NCBI GenBank assembly: GCA_963989385.1
Contig: OZ022500.1
Coordinates: 117,531,842-117,595,841, forward strand
DNA: 64,000 nucleotides
Direction of reading: 5' to 3'
From: Ctena decussata
Lineage: Eukaryota; Mollusca; Bivalvia; Lucinida; Lucinidae
In this document: positions 1 to 10,711 of the stretch, in pieces
Layout of the letters: each line of letters begins with the position of its first letter
How positions within the stretch are numbered: the first letter of the stretch is position 1
The notes under the pieces: model-generated
Database searches by the model: none
Seen by the model: only the letters and a program-made list of their open reading frames with translations
What the model was told of the DNA's origin: nothing
Position numbers and translations under genes: made by a program

Positions 1-231
1 AGCAAATTCTTTGACCCCATTTTGGAAGGACAATGTCTTTCGGGAAAGAAAATAGTTCCCTTTGTCACAACACAATAAATGGGCTAAACGATCCCAAACA
101 AGCAGAAAGTATCAGCTTCACTAGAGCGAACTAAAAAGCTATTTTATTATAGAAATCAAATTTTCGGCTTGAAAGTCAAATGATACATATGTGTTGTATG
201 TCATGAAATGATATGTTGTCTCTTTCTGCAG

Positions 232-351
232 TGGGAACCGGAAATACGTCACCATTGTCCAAATATTCCAGTAGTTCTTGTTGGAACAAAAACAGACCTT
301 AGAGATGGTAAAGGAAAAGATAAGCAAAGTGAAGTTGTTTCTACAGCTGAG
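232..351 (+). CDS. Rac-like GTPase gene A, penultimate coding exon
   Basis: This exon encodes 40 residues of a Rho-family small GTPase. It follows a pyrimidine-rich acceptor ending in CAG and stops at a GTAATG donor, both phase 0. It reads from [11 protein letters not shown] through the guanine-specificity motif (TKTD, the G4 box that contacts the base) to a short stretch ending in STAE. Vertebrate Rac1 has an exon boundary at the equivalent Trp, so the gene structure supports the family call. Compared with Rac1 the region after the G4 box is short, so the Rho-insert helix seems reduced. A GKGKDK stretch here is missing in the duplicate gene C. Earlier exons lie left of the window. Rac-type proteins act at membranes on actin regulators; that role is inferred from family. 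Confidence 0.85.
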
Positions 352-391
352 GTAATGATGTGTTCTAAACGAATATTTGTTTAAGGTATAC

Positions 392-500
392 CCCAGCAGG
401 CACACAATGTTGATTCAACGTTAAATCAACCTATGATTCAACATCGTGACATTGGATCAAGGTTGACTCAAAATTGAATCAACATTATGTGCCAAGTGGG
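392..500. mobile_element. Palindromic CCCAGCAGGCAC-type MITE (TTGAATCA-rich form)
   Basis: The short element begins CCCAGCAGGCAC and ends with the degenerate reverse complement GTGCCAAGTGGG. The interior is made of inverted TTGATTCAAC/GTTGAATCAA motifs. The same element sits at the equivalent place in the duplicate (50532-50627), so it predates the duplication. The flanks fit a 2-base AT target duplication. No coding capacity. Confidence 0.7.
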
Positions 501-1036
501 ATATGGGTATAGTGCTTTGTTTTCTGTCATTATCTGAAACAGATTTGTTGTGGCTTTCTGTTTGCTTCTTGAATGGCAATTCGCTTCAAAACTGCTTCAA
601 AACTGAGGTCTAATCTTATAGGAAAAGGGAGGCAAAATGAAATGGCAGAGTTGCTTCCCTTAAAGTTTATCCATACACCTTAACCCTCATCCTGCTAAAC
701 ATTTAATTCATGTAAGCCTAAAAAGAACGTACCCTTACTTCAGAAACCATAACTTCTTCCACAAAATGTGATCGATTTGGCTGATATTTTCATCCGGTCA
801 AACACTTTCAAAGTTGCCAAGAGGAGTTATTCCGACAACTATGTAGCAAAGCCGTTTTATCGTTTTCTATATTTGTCTTTAGCGGAACCGGTACATTGAT
901 TGATCACTTGTTTTTTTAGAGCCATCCGTTTCCGAGCGAGAATCATACCCAGAGCTAAATGCATTGTTGATTGGCTTACAAATAAGAACAGTTCGAGTAA
1001 ACTAACCTGTTATCAACGTCAATCAATAAATAATCG
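501..1036. other. Intron of gene A, no gene seen
   Basis: Intronic sequence that aligns in reverse orientation with about 50000-50530 in gene C. I see no exon, RNA gene or repeat beyond that duplication. Confidence 0.6.
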
Positions 1037-1315
1037 TTGGTTGGTTGGTTGATTTGATGCTTAACGTCCACGGTAAACAACTAAGGTCATGTCGGGACGG
1101 TCAGTTAACCTAACCACACTATTCCTGGGCAGGCTTAGACCTCCTAAGCGGTTAACCAGTACTAAGTGCACATACTTTCGCCAGAAACTGACAACTGCCC
1201 TTCTTGAATCAGCGGAAGGAGAAACGAAAGTATGTGGCCAGACCGGGATATTCGAACCCAGGACCTCTGACTTACGAGTCAGGTGCCCTACCGGTTGCGC
1301 TACCCGGCCCGGCCC
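1037..1315 (-). mobile_element. tRNA-derived SINE, family 1 (copy 1)
   Basis: On the minus strand a tRNA-like head starts near 1313. It has an A box (GGGTAGCGCAACCGG) and a B box close to GGTTCGAAT with one extra base, and the anticodon loop reads CTCGTAA. A body containing CCGCTTAGGAGG and GTTTACCGTGGACG follows, then a (CAAC)n-type tail at the low-coordinate end. Close relatives lie at 40340-40612 and 36413-36695. The duplicate locus near 49980-50020 lacks it. Flanking ATAAAT-AATCG repeats are probably an imperfect target duplication. Confidence 0.8.
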
Positions 1316-2330
1316 ATTATAAATATAATCGGCTGCGACAGTGTCACGTGAATAAAAAGGCATCAGTTTTTCAGGGGGGGGGGATTGTTTGATGTGACAG
1401 TTTAGTCCATTAGCTTTTAAGATTAGCTCGAAGACCATAAGTTGCATTAGTCGGCTGACTGGTAGTACCGATTCGCACATGCTTTAAAAGATCTGGTGGG
1501 GCTCACATATCAAACAACTATATACCCACCAGGCGACCAGTGCCTGACGTCACATAAGTCGAAAATGAAGTTATTTCGGCGTTGTGATCCCACTGGGAAG
1601 TTAATAGTGCAACGGTTATAATTATAATTATATTAATAAGCCATACACTTGTACATGTATATGTATATGTTTTGCCTAACTAGCTTCTTTATGCTTTACG
1701 AGATGGCCGCAAGAAGCAAGATATTAAGGAAACGGTGACCTTTAATATGAAGTAAGACCTATAAAAATTGATAAAGATGATCACGCCATGGAAAATATTA
1801 AACATACATGATGAGGAAGTTTCAAGTTGACCACTTAATTGTTTATTACAACAACAGCGTCCTGATACGAAATAAGGAAGTGAACTCCGCTATCAGATTG
1901 CATTATTAAGATTACTACACTCCTATTTTTTGCATTTAATACACGCATGAATAGGAGAATATTTCCTTGTGATGTGGGGCATTGAATGGGTTTACCTGCA
2001 TCTTTTATCGCCATTGTTACAAAAGGAAACATCTTTTGACTTCATGTTACTTTGCTTCACCGGAGGACCGAGACTGTCCGAAAAGGAACCTACTCTCCAA
2101 CGAAAGAATTTGGTCCTAAAGAAGCAAACTCTAAACTTTAAGAGTTGATCCCCATTCAAAAGGGAGGCCAAAATGAAAACTGCAGAAATGCGTCCACTGA
2201 AATTATATAATTTATGGATGCATCCATCAAGACTTATTTAAAGTGGATGTAGATATAAGTCCTGCCGTTCTCATCTTTGCTTCACAATGGAAGTCAACTC
2301 TTAAAGGAAAGAATTTGCTCCTATAGGAGC
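1316..2330. other. Intron of gene A, no gene seen
   Basis: Aligns in reverse orientation with about 47900-49980. That part of gene C additionally carries a mariner-like element and a hairpin MITE which are absent here. No exon or RNA gene recognised. Confidence 0.6.
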
Positions 2331-2565
2331 AGGCAGCAGACATTTAATGTTGAATCAGTGTTAAGACACAGTCTTGGATCAATGTTGAATTATACCTTGA
2401 ATTTGAAAATTGATTCAGTCTTAAGACCTCAATATTGATTCAACCTTGGGACCTCAATATTGTTGGTTCATCATTGAGCCCTTAATATTGATTCAATCAT
2501 TTTCATTCAGTCTTGAATCAATGTTGAATTATACCTAGAAGTTGAAAATTGATCAGTTTAAAGAT
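2331..2565. mobile_element. Long TTGAATCA-motif palindromic element
   Basis: A run of repeated TTGAATCAATGTTGAAT-type motifs in both orientations, headed by a CAGCAGACATTTAATG end related to the CCCAGCAGGCAC family. The counterpart at 47650-47885 begins CAGCAGGCATTTAATG on its minus strand. It is probably an expanded member of the same MITE group. Confidence 0.55.
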
Positions 2566-2729
2566 ATTACCTACACTGCATGTAGTCCACAGCAAAATTG
2601 AAAAAAGATACGGACTTGAAATATGCTGTGTAGGAGGCTGCTACCTTGACTTTGTTCTTCCTCACTACTATAAAACATAAGAATTCGACATCACCTTGCT
2701 GTTATATAAATGGTTTGAAAATCGACATT

Positions 2730-2738
2730 GTGTGCATG
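2730..2738. repeat. Left 9-bp target-site duplication of giant foldback element
   Basis: GTGTGCATG occurs here, again directly after the element at 25645-25653, and once (reverse complement) at the uninterrupted homologous site 47180-47188. Confidence 0.9.
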
Positions 2739-2744
2739 ATGTTC

Positions 2745-2818
2745 GTGAAGTTGGCTGCCAGTTGCCAGTTGCCATTTGCCTATTCAATCGGCAACTGGCA
2801 AATGGCAGCTAACTTCAC
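2745..2818. repeat. Terminal hairpin at left end of giant foldback
   Basis: GTGAAGTTGGCTGCC at 2745-2759 pairs with GGCAGCTAACTTCAC at 2804-2818, so the terminus itself folds. The mirrored terminus at 25565-25638 has the same hairpin. Confidence 0.8.
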
Positions 2819-5800
2819 ATTCTAGATGCCAATTCGCCAATTCTCGCGAATTGGCAACAGGCAACTGGCAGCTAGATGCCAATTCAATTTGAGATGCTTT
2901 TAAGTTGAATAGGTAAATGGCAAACGGCAGCCACATGCCAATTCGCCAATTCCAGTGAATTGGCAACTGGCAGCCCGATGCCTATTCGACTCGAGAGGGT
3001 TTTTGAGCATACCAGGTGAATAGGCAACTGGCAAACGGCAGTCAGATGCCAATTCGCTATTTCTTGTGAATTGGCAACTGGCAACTGCAAGCCAAGTGCC
3101 AATTCGATATGAGAGGATTTAAGCCGATTTAAGCTAAATAGGAAACCGGCAAACGGTAGCCAGATGCCAATTTGCTAATTCTTGCGAATTGGCAACTGGC
3201 AACTGGCAGCCAGATGCCAATTGGATTTGAGAGGGTTTAAGACGATTAAAGATACATAGAAAACCGGCAAACGGCAGCCAGATGACAATTCGCTAATTCT
3301 TCTGAACTGAAAACTGGCAACTGGCAGCCAGATGCAAATTAGATTCATGAATGTTTAAGACGATTAAAGTCATGAAGAAAACCGCCAAACGGCAGTCAGA
3401 TGCCATTTCACTAGTTCTTGCGAATTGGCAACTGGCAACTGGAAGCCGGATGCCAATTCGATTCGAGAGGGTTTAAGACAATTGAAGCTACATAGGAAAC
3501 AGGCAAACGGCAGCCAGATGCCAGTTTGATTTTTTTTATGAATCGGCATCTGGCAACTGGTAGCAAGATGCCAATTCGATTTGAGAGTGTTTAAGGCGAT
3601 TAAAGCAACGTAGGAAACCGGAAAATTGGCAGCCAGTTGCCAATTCGAATTTTTTTATGAATTGGCAACTGGCAACTGGCAGCCATATGCCAATTCGACT
3701 TGGGACTGTTTAAGACGAGTAAACCTACATAGGAAACCGGCAGACGGGAGCAAGATGCCGATTCGAAAAGTTTTTTTTGAATTGGGAACTGGCAACCAGG
3801 TTCCAGTTCGATTTGAGCGGGTTTCAGACGATTGAAGCTAAATAGGAAACCGGCAAACGACATCCAGATGCCAATTCGCAAATTCATGTGAATTGGAAAC
3901 TGGTAACTGGCAGCCAGTTGCCAATTCGATTTGAGAGGGTTTCAGACGATTTTAGCTACACAGAAAACCTGCAACCAGTTGCCAATTCCCTGATTCTTGT
4001 GAACTGGCAACTGGCAACTGGCAGCCAGATGCCATATCGATTCGAGAGGGTTTGAGACGATTAAAGATACATAGGAAACCAGCAAACGTCAGCCAGATGA
4101 CAATTCGCAAATTCTTCTGATCTGGAAACTGGCAACTGGCATCAAGATGCCAATTCGATTCATGCGTGTTTAAGACGATTAAAGTCATGAAGGAAACCGG
4201 CAAACAAAAGCCAGAAGCCAATTCACTATTCTTGCGAATTGCCAACTGACAACTGGAAGCCAGAAGCCAATTCGATTCGAGAGGGTCTAAGACAATTGAG
4301 CTACAAAGGAAACAGGCAAACGGCAGCCAGATGCCAATTTATATTTTTTTATGAATCGGCATCTGGCAACTGACAGCCAGATGCCGATTCGATTCGAAAG
4401 TGTGTAAGGCGATTAAAGCTACATAGGAAACCGGAAAACGGAGGCCAGATGCCAATTCAAATTTTTATGAATTGACAACTGGCAGCCAGGTGCCAATTCG
4501 ATTTGAGATTGTTTAAGACGAGTAAGGCTACATAGGAGACCGGCAAACGGCATCAAGATGCCGATTCGAAAAGTTTGTTTGAATTGGCAACTGGCAGCCA
4601 GGTGCCAATTCGATTTGAGAGGATGTAAGACGATTAAAGCTTAATAGGAAACCGGCAAACGACATCCAGATGCCAATTCGCAAATTGAAATGAATTGGAA
4701 ACTGGCAACTGGCAGCCTGTTGCCAATTCGATTTGAGAGGGTTTGAGACGATTTTAGCTACATAGAAAACCTGCAAACGGCAGCGGGATGCCAATTTGCA
4801 AATTCTTGTGAACTGGCAACTGGCAGCCATATGCAAATTCAATTCGAGAGGGTTTAAGACGATTAAAGCTAAATTGGAATTAGGCAACTGTCAGCTAGAT
4901 GACAATTCGCTTATTCTTCTGAACGGGAAACTGGCAACTAGCAGCCAGATTCCAATTCGATTCACGAGTGTTTAAGACCATTAAAGTCATGAAGGAAACC
5001 GGCAAACGGCAGCCAGATGCCAATTCACTAATTCTTGCGAATTGGCAACTGGCAACTGGAAGCCAGATGCCAATTCGATTCGAGAGGGTTTAAGACAACT
5101 GAAGCTACATAGGAAACAGGCAAACGGCAACCAGATGCCAGTTCGATTTTTTTTATGAATCGGCATCTGGTAACTGGCAGCCAGATGCCGATTCGATTTT
5201 TGAGTGTTTAAGGCGATAAAAGCTACATAGGAAACCGGAAAACGGCTGCCATATGCCAATTCAAATTTTTTTATGAATTGACAACTGGCAACTGGCAGCC
5301 AGATGCCAATTCGATTTTAGACTGTTTAAGACTATTAAACATACATAGGAGACCGGCAGACGGCAGCAAGATGCCGATTCGAAAAAATTGTTTGAATTGG
5401 CAACTGGCAGCCAGTTGCCAATTCGATTTGAGAGGGTTTCAGACGATTAAAGCTTAACAGGAAACTGGCAAACGACATCCAGATGCCAATTCGCAAATTC
5501 ATATGAATTGGAAATTGGCAACTGGCAGCCAGTTGCCAATTCGATTTTAGAGGGTTTCAGACGATTTTAGCCACATAGAAAACCTGCAAACGGCAGCCGG
5601 ATGCCAATTCGCAAATTCTTATGAACTGGCAAGTAGCAACTGGCAGCCAGGTGCCAATTCGATTCGAATGGGTTTAAGACGATTAAAGCTACATAGGAAA
5701 CCGGCAAACGGCAGCCAGATGACAATTCGCTAATTCTTCTATACTGGAAACTGGCAACTGGCAGCCAGATGCCAATTCGATTCATGAGTGTTTAAGACGA

Positions 5801-7594
5801 TTAAAGTCATGAAGGAAACCGGCAAACGGCGGCCAGATGCCAATTCACTAATTCTTGCGAATGGCGACTGGCAACTGGAAGCCAGATGCCAATTCGATTC
5901 GAGAGGGTTAAAGACAATTGAAGCTACATAGGAAACAGGCAAACGGCAGCCAGTTCGATTTTTTTTATGAATCGGCATCTGGAAAGTGGTTTGCAGATGC
6001 CGATTCGATTTGAGAGTGTTTAAGGCGATTTAAGCTACATAGGAAACTGGAAAACGGCAGCCAGATGCCAATTCAATTTTTTTTATGAATTGACAACTGG
6101 CAACTGGCAGCCAGATGCCAATTCGATTTGAGACTGTTTAAGACGAGTTAGGCCATATAGAAAACCGGCACACGGCACCAAGATGCCGATTCGAAAAATT
6201 TGTTTAAATTGGCAACTGGCAGCCAGGTGCCAATTCGATTTGAGAGTGTTTAAGACGATTAAAGATAAATAGGAAACCGACAAACGACATCCAGATGCCA
6301 AATCACAAATTCACGTGAATTGGCAACTCGCAACTGGCAGCCAGATGCCAATTCGCTTTGAGACTGTTAAAGACGATTTAAGCTACATAGGAAACCGGCA
6401 AACGGCAGCCAGATGCCGATTCGAAAAGTTTTATGAATTGGCAACTGGCTACTGGCAGCCAGGTGCCACTGCGATTTGAGAGTGTTTAAGACGATTAAAG
6501 CTTCATAGGAAAACGGCAAACGACATCAAGATGCCAATTTGAAAATCTTTATTAATTGGCAACTGGCAACTCGCAGCCAGATGCTAATTCGATTTGGGAA
6601 GGTTTAAGACGATTAATGCGTCATAGGAAAACGGCAAACGACATCCAGATGCCAATTCGAAAAAGCTTATGAATTGACAACTGGCAACTGGCAGCCAGAT
6701 GCCAATTCGATTTGACACTTTTAAGACGAGTAAGGCTATATAGGAGACCGGTAAACGGCACCAAGATGCCGATACGAAAAGTTTGTTTCAATTGGCAACT
6801 GGCAACCAGGTGCCAATTCGATTTGAGAGTGGCAGCTGGAGTGGCAGCCAGATGTCAATTCGATTTTTGAGTGTTTAAGACGATTAAATCTACATAGGAA
6901 ACCTGAAAATGGCAGCCAGATGCCAATTCAATTTTTTAATGAATTGACAACTGGCAACTGTCAGCCAGATGCCAATTCGCTTTGAGACTGTTTAAGACGA
7001 TTAAAGCTACATAGGAAACCGGCAAACGGCAGCCAGATGCCGATTCGAAAAGATTTATGAAGCGGCAACTGGCTACTGGCAGCCAGGTGCCACTGCGATT
7101 TGAGAGTGTTTAAGACGATTAAAGCTTCATAGGAAAACCGCAAACGACATCCAGATGCCAATTCGAAAATTTTTATTAATTGTCAACTGGCAACTCGCAG
7201 CCAGATGCCAATTCGATTTGGGAAGGTTTAATACGATTAAAGATTCATAGGAAAACGGCAAATGACATCCAGATGCCAATTCGAAAAAGTTTTATTAATT
7301 GGCAACTGGCAACTCGCAGCCAGATGTCAATTCGATTCGGGAGGGTTTAAGACGAGTAAAGCTACATAGAAAATTGGCAAACGGCAGCCAGATGACAATT
7401 CGTTAATTCTTCTGAACTGGAAACTTGCAACTGGCAGCCAGATGCCAATTCGATCATTCTTGTAAATTGGCAACTGTCAACTGGCAGCCAGATGCCAGTT
7501 TGATTTGACAGGGTTCAAGACGATTAAAGCTACATAGGAAACCGGTAGAGCGCAGCCAGATGCCAATTCGATTTTTTTATGAATTGTTGACTGG

Positions 7595-7905
7595 AAACTG
7601 GCTTTCTATTATATTATATCCCATAACATTACTAGGTCGTTGGGGCACCACCGATGACTTCGAAACAATCCCTTTCCACCTTGTCCTGTCTTCAGCTGCC
7701 CTGGTTGAGCTGGCGAAATTCATTCCTGTCCACTCTTTGATATTGTCTTACCATCTCTTCTTCTGTCTACCTCTTCTTATTTTTTTTCTTTCACTGTGCC
7801 CTGAAGAATCGTCTTTGCTAAACCAGAAGACCTTGAGACGTGGCCAAACCACCTTAGTTTCCGTTTCTCGACCAGTGTCAGGAGTTCATCATATTCTCCA
7901 AAGGC
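7595..7905 (-). pseudogene. LINE ORF2 3'-end fragment inserted in the left satellite arm
   Basis: On the minus strand one frame reads EYDELLTLVEKRKLRWFGHV and continues into SRSSG. KR+LRWFGH(V) is a motif near the C-terminus of many non-LTR retrotransposon polymerases. After a frame break the same strand gives TGMNFASSTRAAEDRTRW and later VVPQRP, the usual tail of such ORFs. An AT-rich (ATAATATAAT) 3' end meets the satellite at about 7600. It is a 5'-truncated, frameshifted, dead copy that interrupts the array. Confidence 0.75.
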
Positions 7906-10479
7906 AACTGGCAGCCAGATGCCAATTCGATATGAGAGGGTTTTAGACGACTAAAACTACATAGCAAAACGGCAAACGACTTCCAGATGCCAAATCCCCA
8001 AATTCTTGTGAACTGGGAACTGGCAAACGGCAGACAGATGCCAATTCCCTAATTCTTTCGAAGTGGCAACTTGCCACTGGTAGCCAGATGCCAATTCGAG
8101 TTGAGAGGGTTTAAGACGATTAAAGCTACATAGGAAACCGGCAAACGACATCCAGATGCCAATCCAAAAATTCTTGTGAACCGGCAAACGGCAGCCAGAT
8201 ACCAATTCGAAATTTTTTGTGAATTGGCAACTGGCAACAGTCAGCCAGATGCCTATTTGATTTGAGACGGTTTAAGACGATTAAAGCTACATAGAAAACC
8301 GGCAAATGACATCAAGATGCCAATTCAAAAAGTTTTATGAATTGGCAACTGGCAGCCAGATGCCAATTCGATTTGAGAGTGTTTAAGACGATGAAAGCAA
8401 CATAGGAAACCGGAAAACGGCAGCCAGATGCCAATTCGAAATTTGTATGAATTGGCAACTGGCAACTGGCAGCAAGATGCCAATTCGATTTGAGACTGTT
8501 TAAGACGAGAAAAACTACATAGCCAACCGGCAAACGGCAGCAAGATGCTGGTTCGAAAAGTTTTATGAACTGGCAACTGGCAGCCAGATGTCTTTTCCAT
8601 TTGAGCGGGTTTAGAACGATTAAAGCTTAATAGGAAGCCAGCAAACGACACACAGATGCCAATTCGATTCGACAGGGTTTAAGACGATTTAAGCCAAGTA
8701 AAAGAAACGTCAAACGGGAGCCAGATGGCAGTTCGGAAATCTTAAGAATTGGCAACTCGCAACTGGCAGCCAGATGCCAATTCGATTTGAGAGGGTTTAA
8801 GACGATTAAAGCTACTTAGGAAACCGGCAAACGGCAGCCAGGTGCCAATTTGAAAATTGTTTTGAATTGGTAACTGGCAACTGGCAGCCGGATGCCTAGT
8901 CGATTCGAGAGGGTTTGAGACGTCTAAATCTATCTAGGAAAATGGCAAACGACATTCGTCCATAATTCTTGTGAATTGACAACTGGCAACTGGCAGCCAG
9001 ATGCCAATTCGATTTGAGAATGTTTAAGACGATTAAAGCAACATAGGAAATCGGCAAGCAGCAGCCAGATGCCAATTCGAAAATCCTTATGAACTGGCAA
9101 CTGGCAGCCAGATGCCAATTCCGTTCGAGGGGGTTTAAGAAAATTAAAGCCAAGTCAAAAAGCGGCAAACGTCAGCTAGATGCCAGTTCGCTAATTCTTG
9201 TGCACTGGGAACTGGAAACTGGCTGCCAGATGCCAATTCGATTCTGGAAACTGGCTGCCAGATGCCAATTCGATTTGAGTGGGTTTAAGACGATTAAAGC
9301 TACTTAGGAAACTGGCAAACGGCAGCCAGATGCCAATATTTGAAATTTTTTTATAAATTGGTAACTGGCAACTGGCAGCCGGATGCCATTTCGATTCAAG
9401 AGGGTTTGAGACGACTAAATCTATCTAGAAAAACGGCAAACGACTTTCATATGCCAATTTGCAAATTCTTGTGAATTGGCAACTGGCAGCCAGATGCCAA
9501 TTCGATTTGAGAGGATTTAAAACGACTAAAGCTACATAGGAAACCGGCAAACAGTAGCCAGATTCCAATTCGCTAATTCTTATGAACTGGCAACTGGCAG
9601 CCAGATGCAAATTCGATTTGAGAGGGTTGAAGACGATTAAAGCAAAGTCAAAAACCGGCAAACGTCAGCCAGATGCCAATTCGCTAATTCTTGTGAACTG
9701 GCAACTGTCAACTGGTAGCCAGATGCCAATTCGACTTGAGTGTGTTTATGTCGATTTAAGCTACATAGGAAACCGGAAAACGGCAGCCAGATGCCAAATA
9801 TGAATTTTTTTTGAATAGTCAACTCGCAACTGGCAGCCAGATTACAATTTGATTTGAGTCTGTTAAGACGATTAAAGCTACAAAGGAAACCGGCAAACGG
9901 CAGCCAGATGCCGATTCGAAATGTTTAATGAATTGGCAAGTGGCAACTTGCAGCCCGATGCCAATTCGATTTGAGCGCCGGGGTTTACGACGATTAACGC
10001 TACATAGGAAACCGGCAAACGGCAGCAAGATGCACTTCGCTAATTCGTGTCAGTTGGCAACTGGCAATCAGATGCCAGTTGGAGTTGAGAGTATTTAAGA
10101 GGATTAAAGCTACATAGGATACCGGCAAACGGCAGCCAGATGCCAATTCGCAAATTCTTCTGAAACGGCAACTGGCAACTGTCAGCCAGATGCCAAATCT
10201 ACCTGAGAGGGTTCAAGACGATTAAAGCTAAATAGGAAACCGGCAAACGACATCAAGATGCTAATTCGCAAATTCGCAATTTGCAGCCAGATGCTTATTC
10301 GATATGAGGCGGTTTGAGACGATTAAAACTACATAGGAAACCGGAAAACGGCAGCCAGATGCAATTTGCTAATTCTTGTTAATTGGCAACTGTCAACTGG
10401 CAGCCAGATGCCAATCCGATTCGAGAAGGTTAAATACCTGTGGAATCTGCATTTTAGAATACAGTTCACCTAGATATTA

Positions 10480-10711
10480 CACGGTGGTAATACCATTTTC
10501 CCAACCTGTGCTGTCGACCGAGCCGTTCAATTACCATACATGAAAAAGTGACTGTGGACCGAGGCAATAACAACAGTATCATCTCAGCTATTAACAAACG
10601 TGACATTTACCGTTAATGGCAATGCTTACGACTGAATTCTCGGTCGAAAGCCATTTTTATAGAACCGACTCGGTCGACAGCATAGGTGGCGAAATTGGTG
10701 TTACCACCGTG
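10480..10711. mobile_element. MITE with CACGGTGGTAAYACC termini
   Basis: CACGGTGGTAATACCATTTTC at the left mirrors GAAATTGGTGTTACCACCGTG at the right. A second inverted pair, TGCTGTCGACCGAG and CTCGGTCGACAGCA, lies further in. No coding capacity, and no clear target duplication, because the flanks share no exact repeat. Confidence 0.7.

Larger units (their letters stand above)
2739..10432 (+). repeat. Left arm: tandem ~118-bp satellite
   Basis: About 65 diverged copies of a unit containing GAGGGTTTAAGACGATTAAA, CATAGGAAACCGGCAAACGG, CAGCCAGATGCCAATTCG and GCGAATTGGCAACTGGCAAC. Each unit carries a small hairpin (GCCAATTCGC/GCGAATTGGC). In the outer part a variant with GATTCATGAGTGTTTAAG recurs near 3340, 4157, 4960 and 5779. 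That gives a higher-order period of about 800-820 bases, or seven monomers. Many short open frames run through the array only because the unit is stop-poor. They shift frame every monomer and are not genes. Confidence 0.9.

Noticed and set aside
139..405. 88-codon minus-strand frame over the first exon
   Set aside because: Antisense shadow of the Rac-like exon at 232-351. The same shadow recurs at 50614-50856.
1061..1480. 139-codon minus-strand frame at the SINE
   Set aside because: Runs through a tRNA-derived SINE, and similar frames occur at the other copies.
2784..10028. Dozens of 60-130-codon open frames with recurring peptides such as SNWHLAASCQLP
   Set aside because: They follow the 118-bp satellite, change frame each monomer because 118 is not a multiple of three, occur on both strands and have no conserved start. 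Array artefacts.
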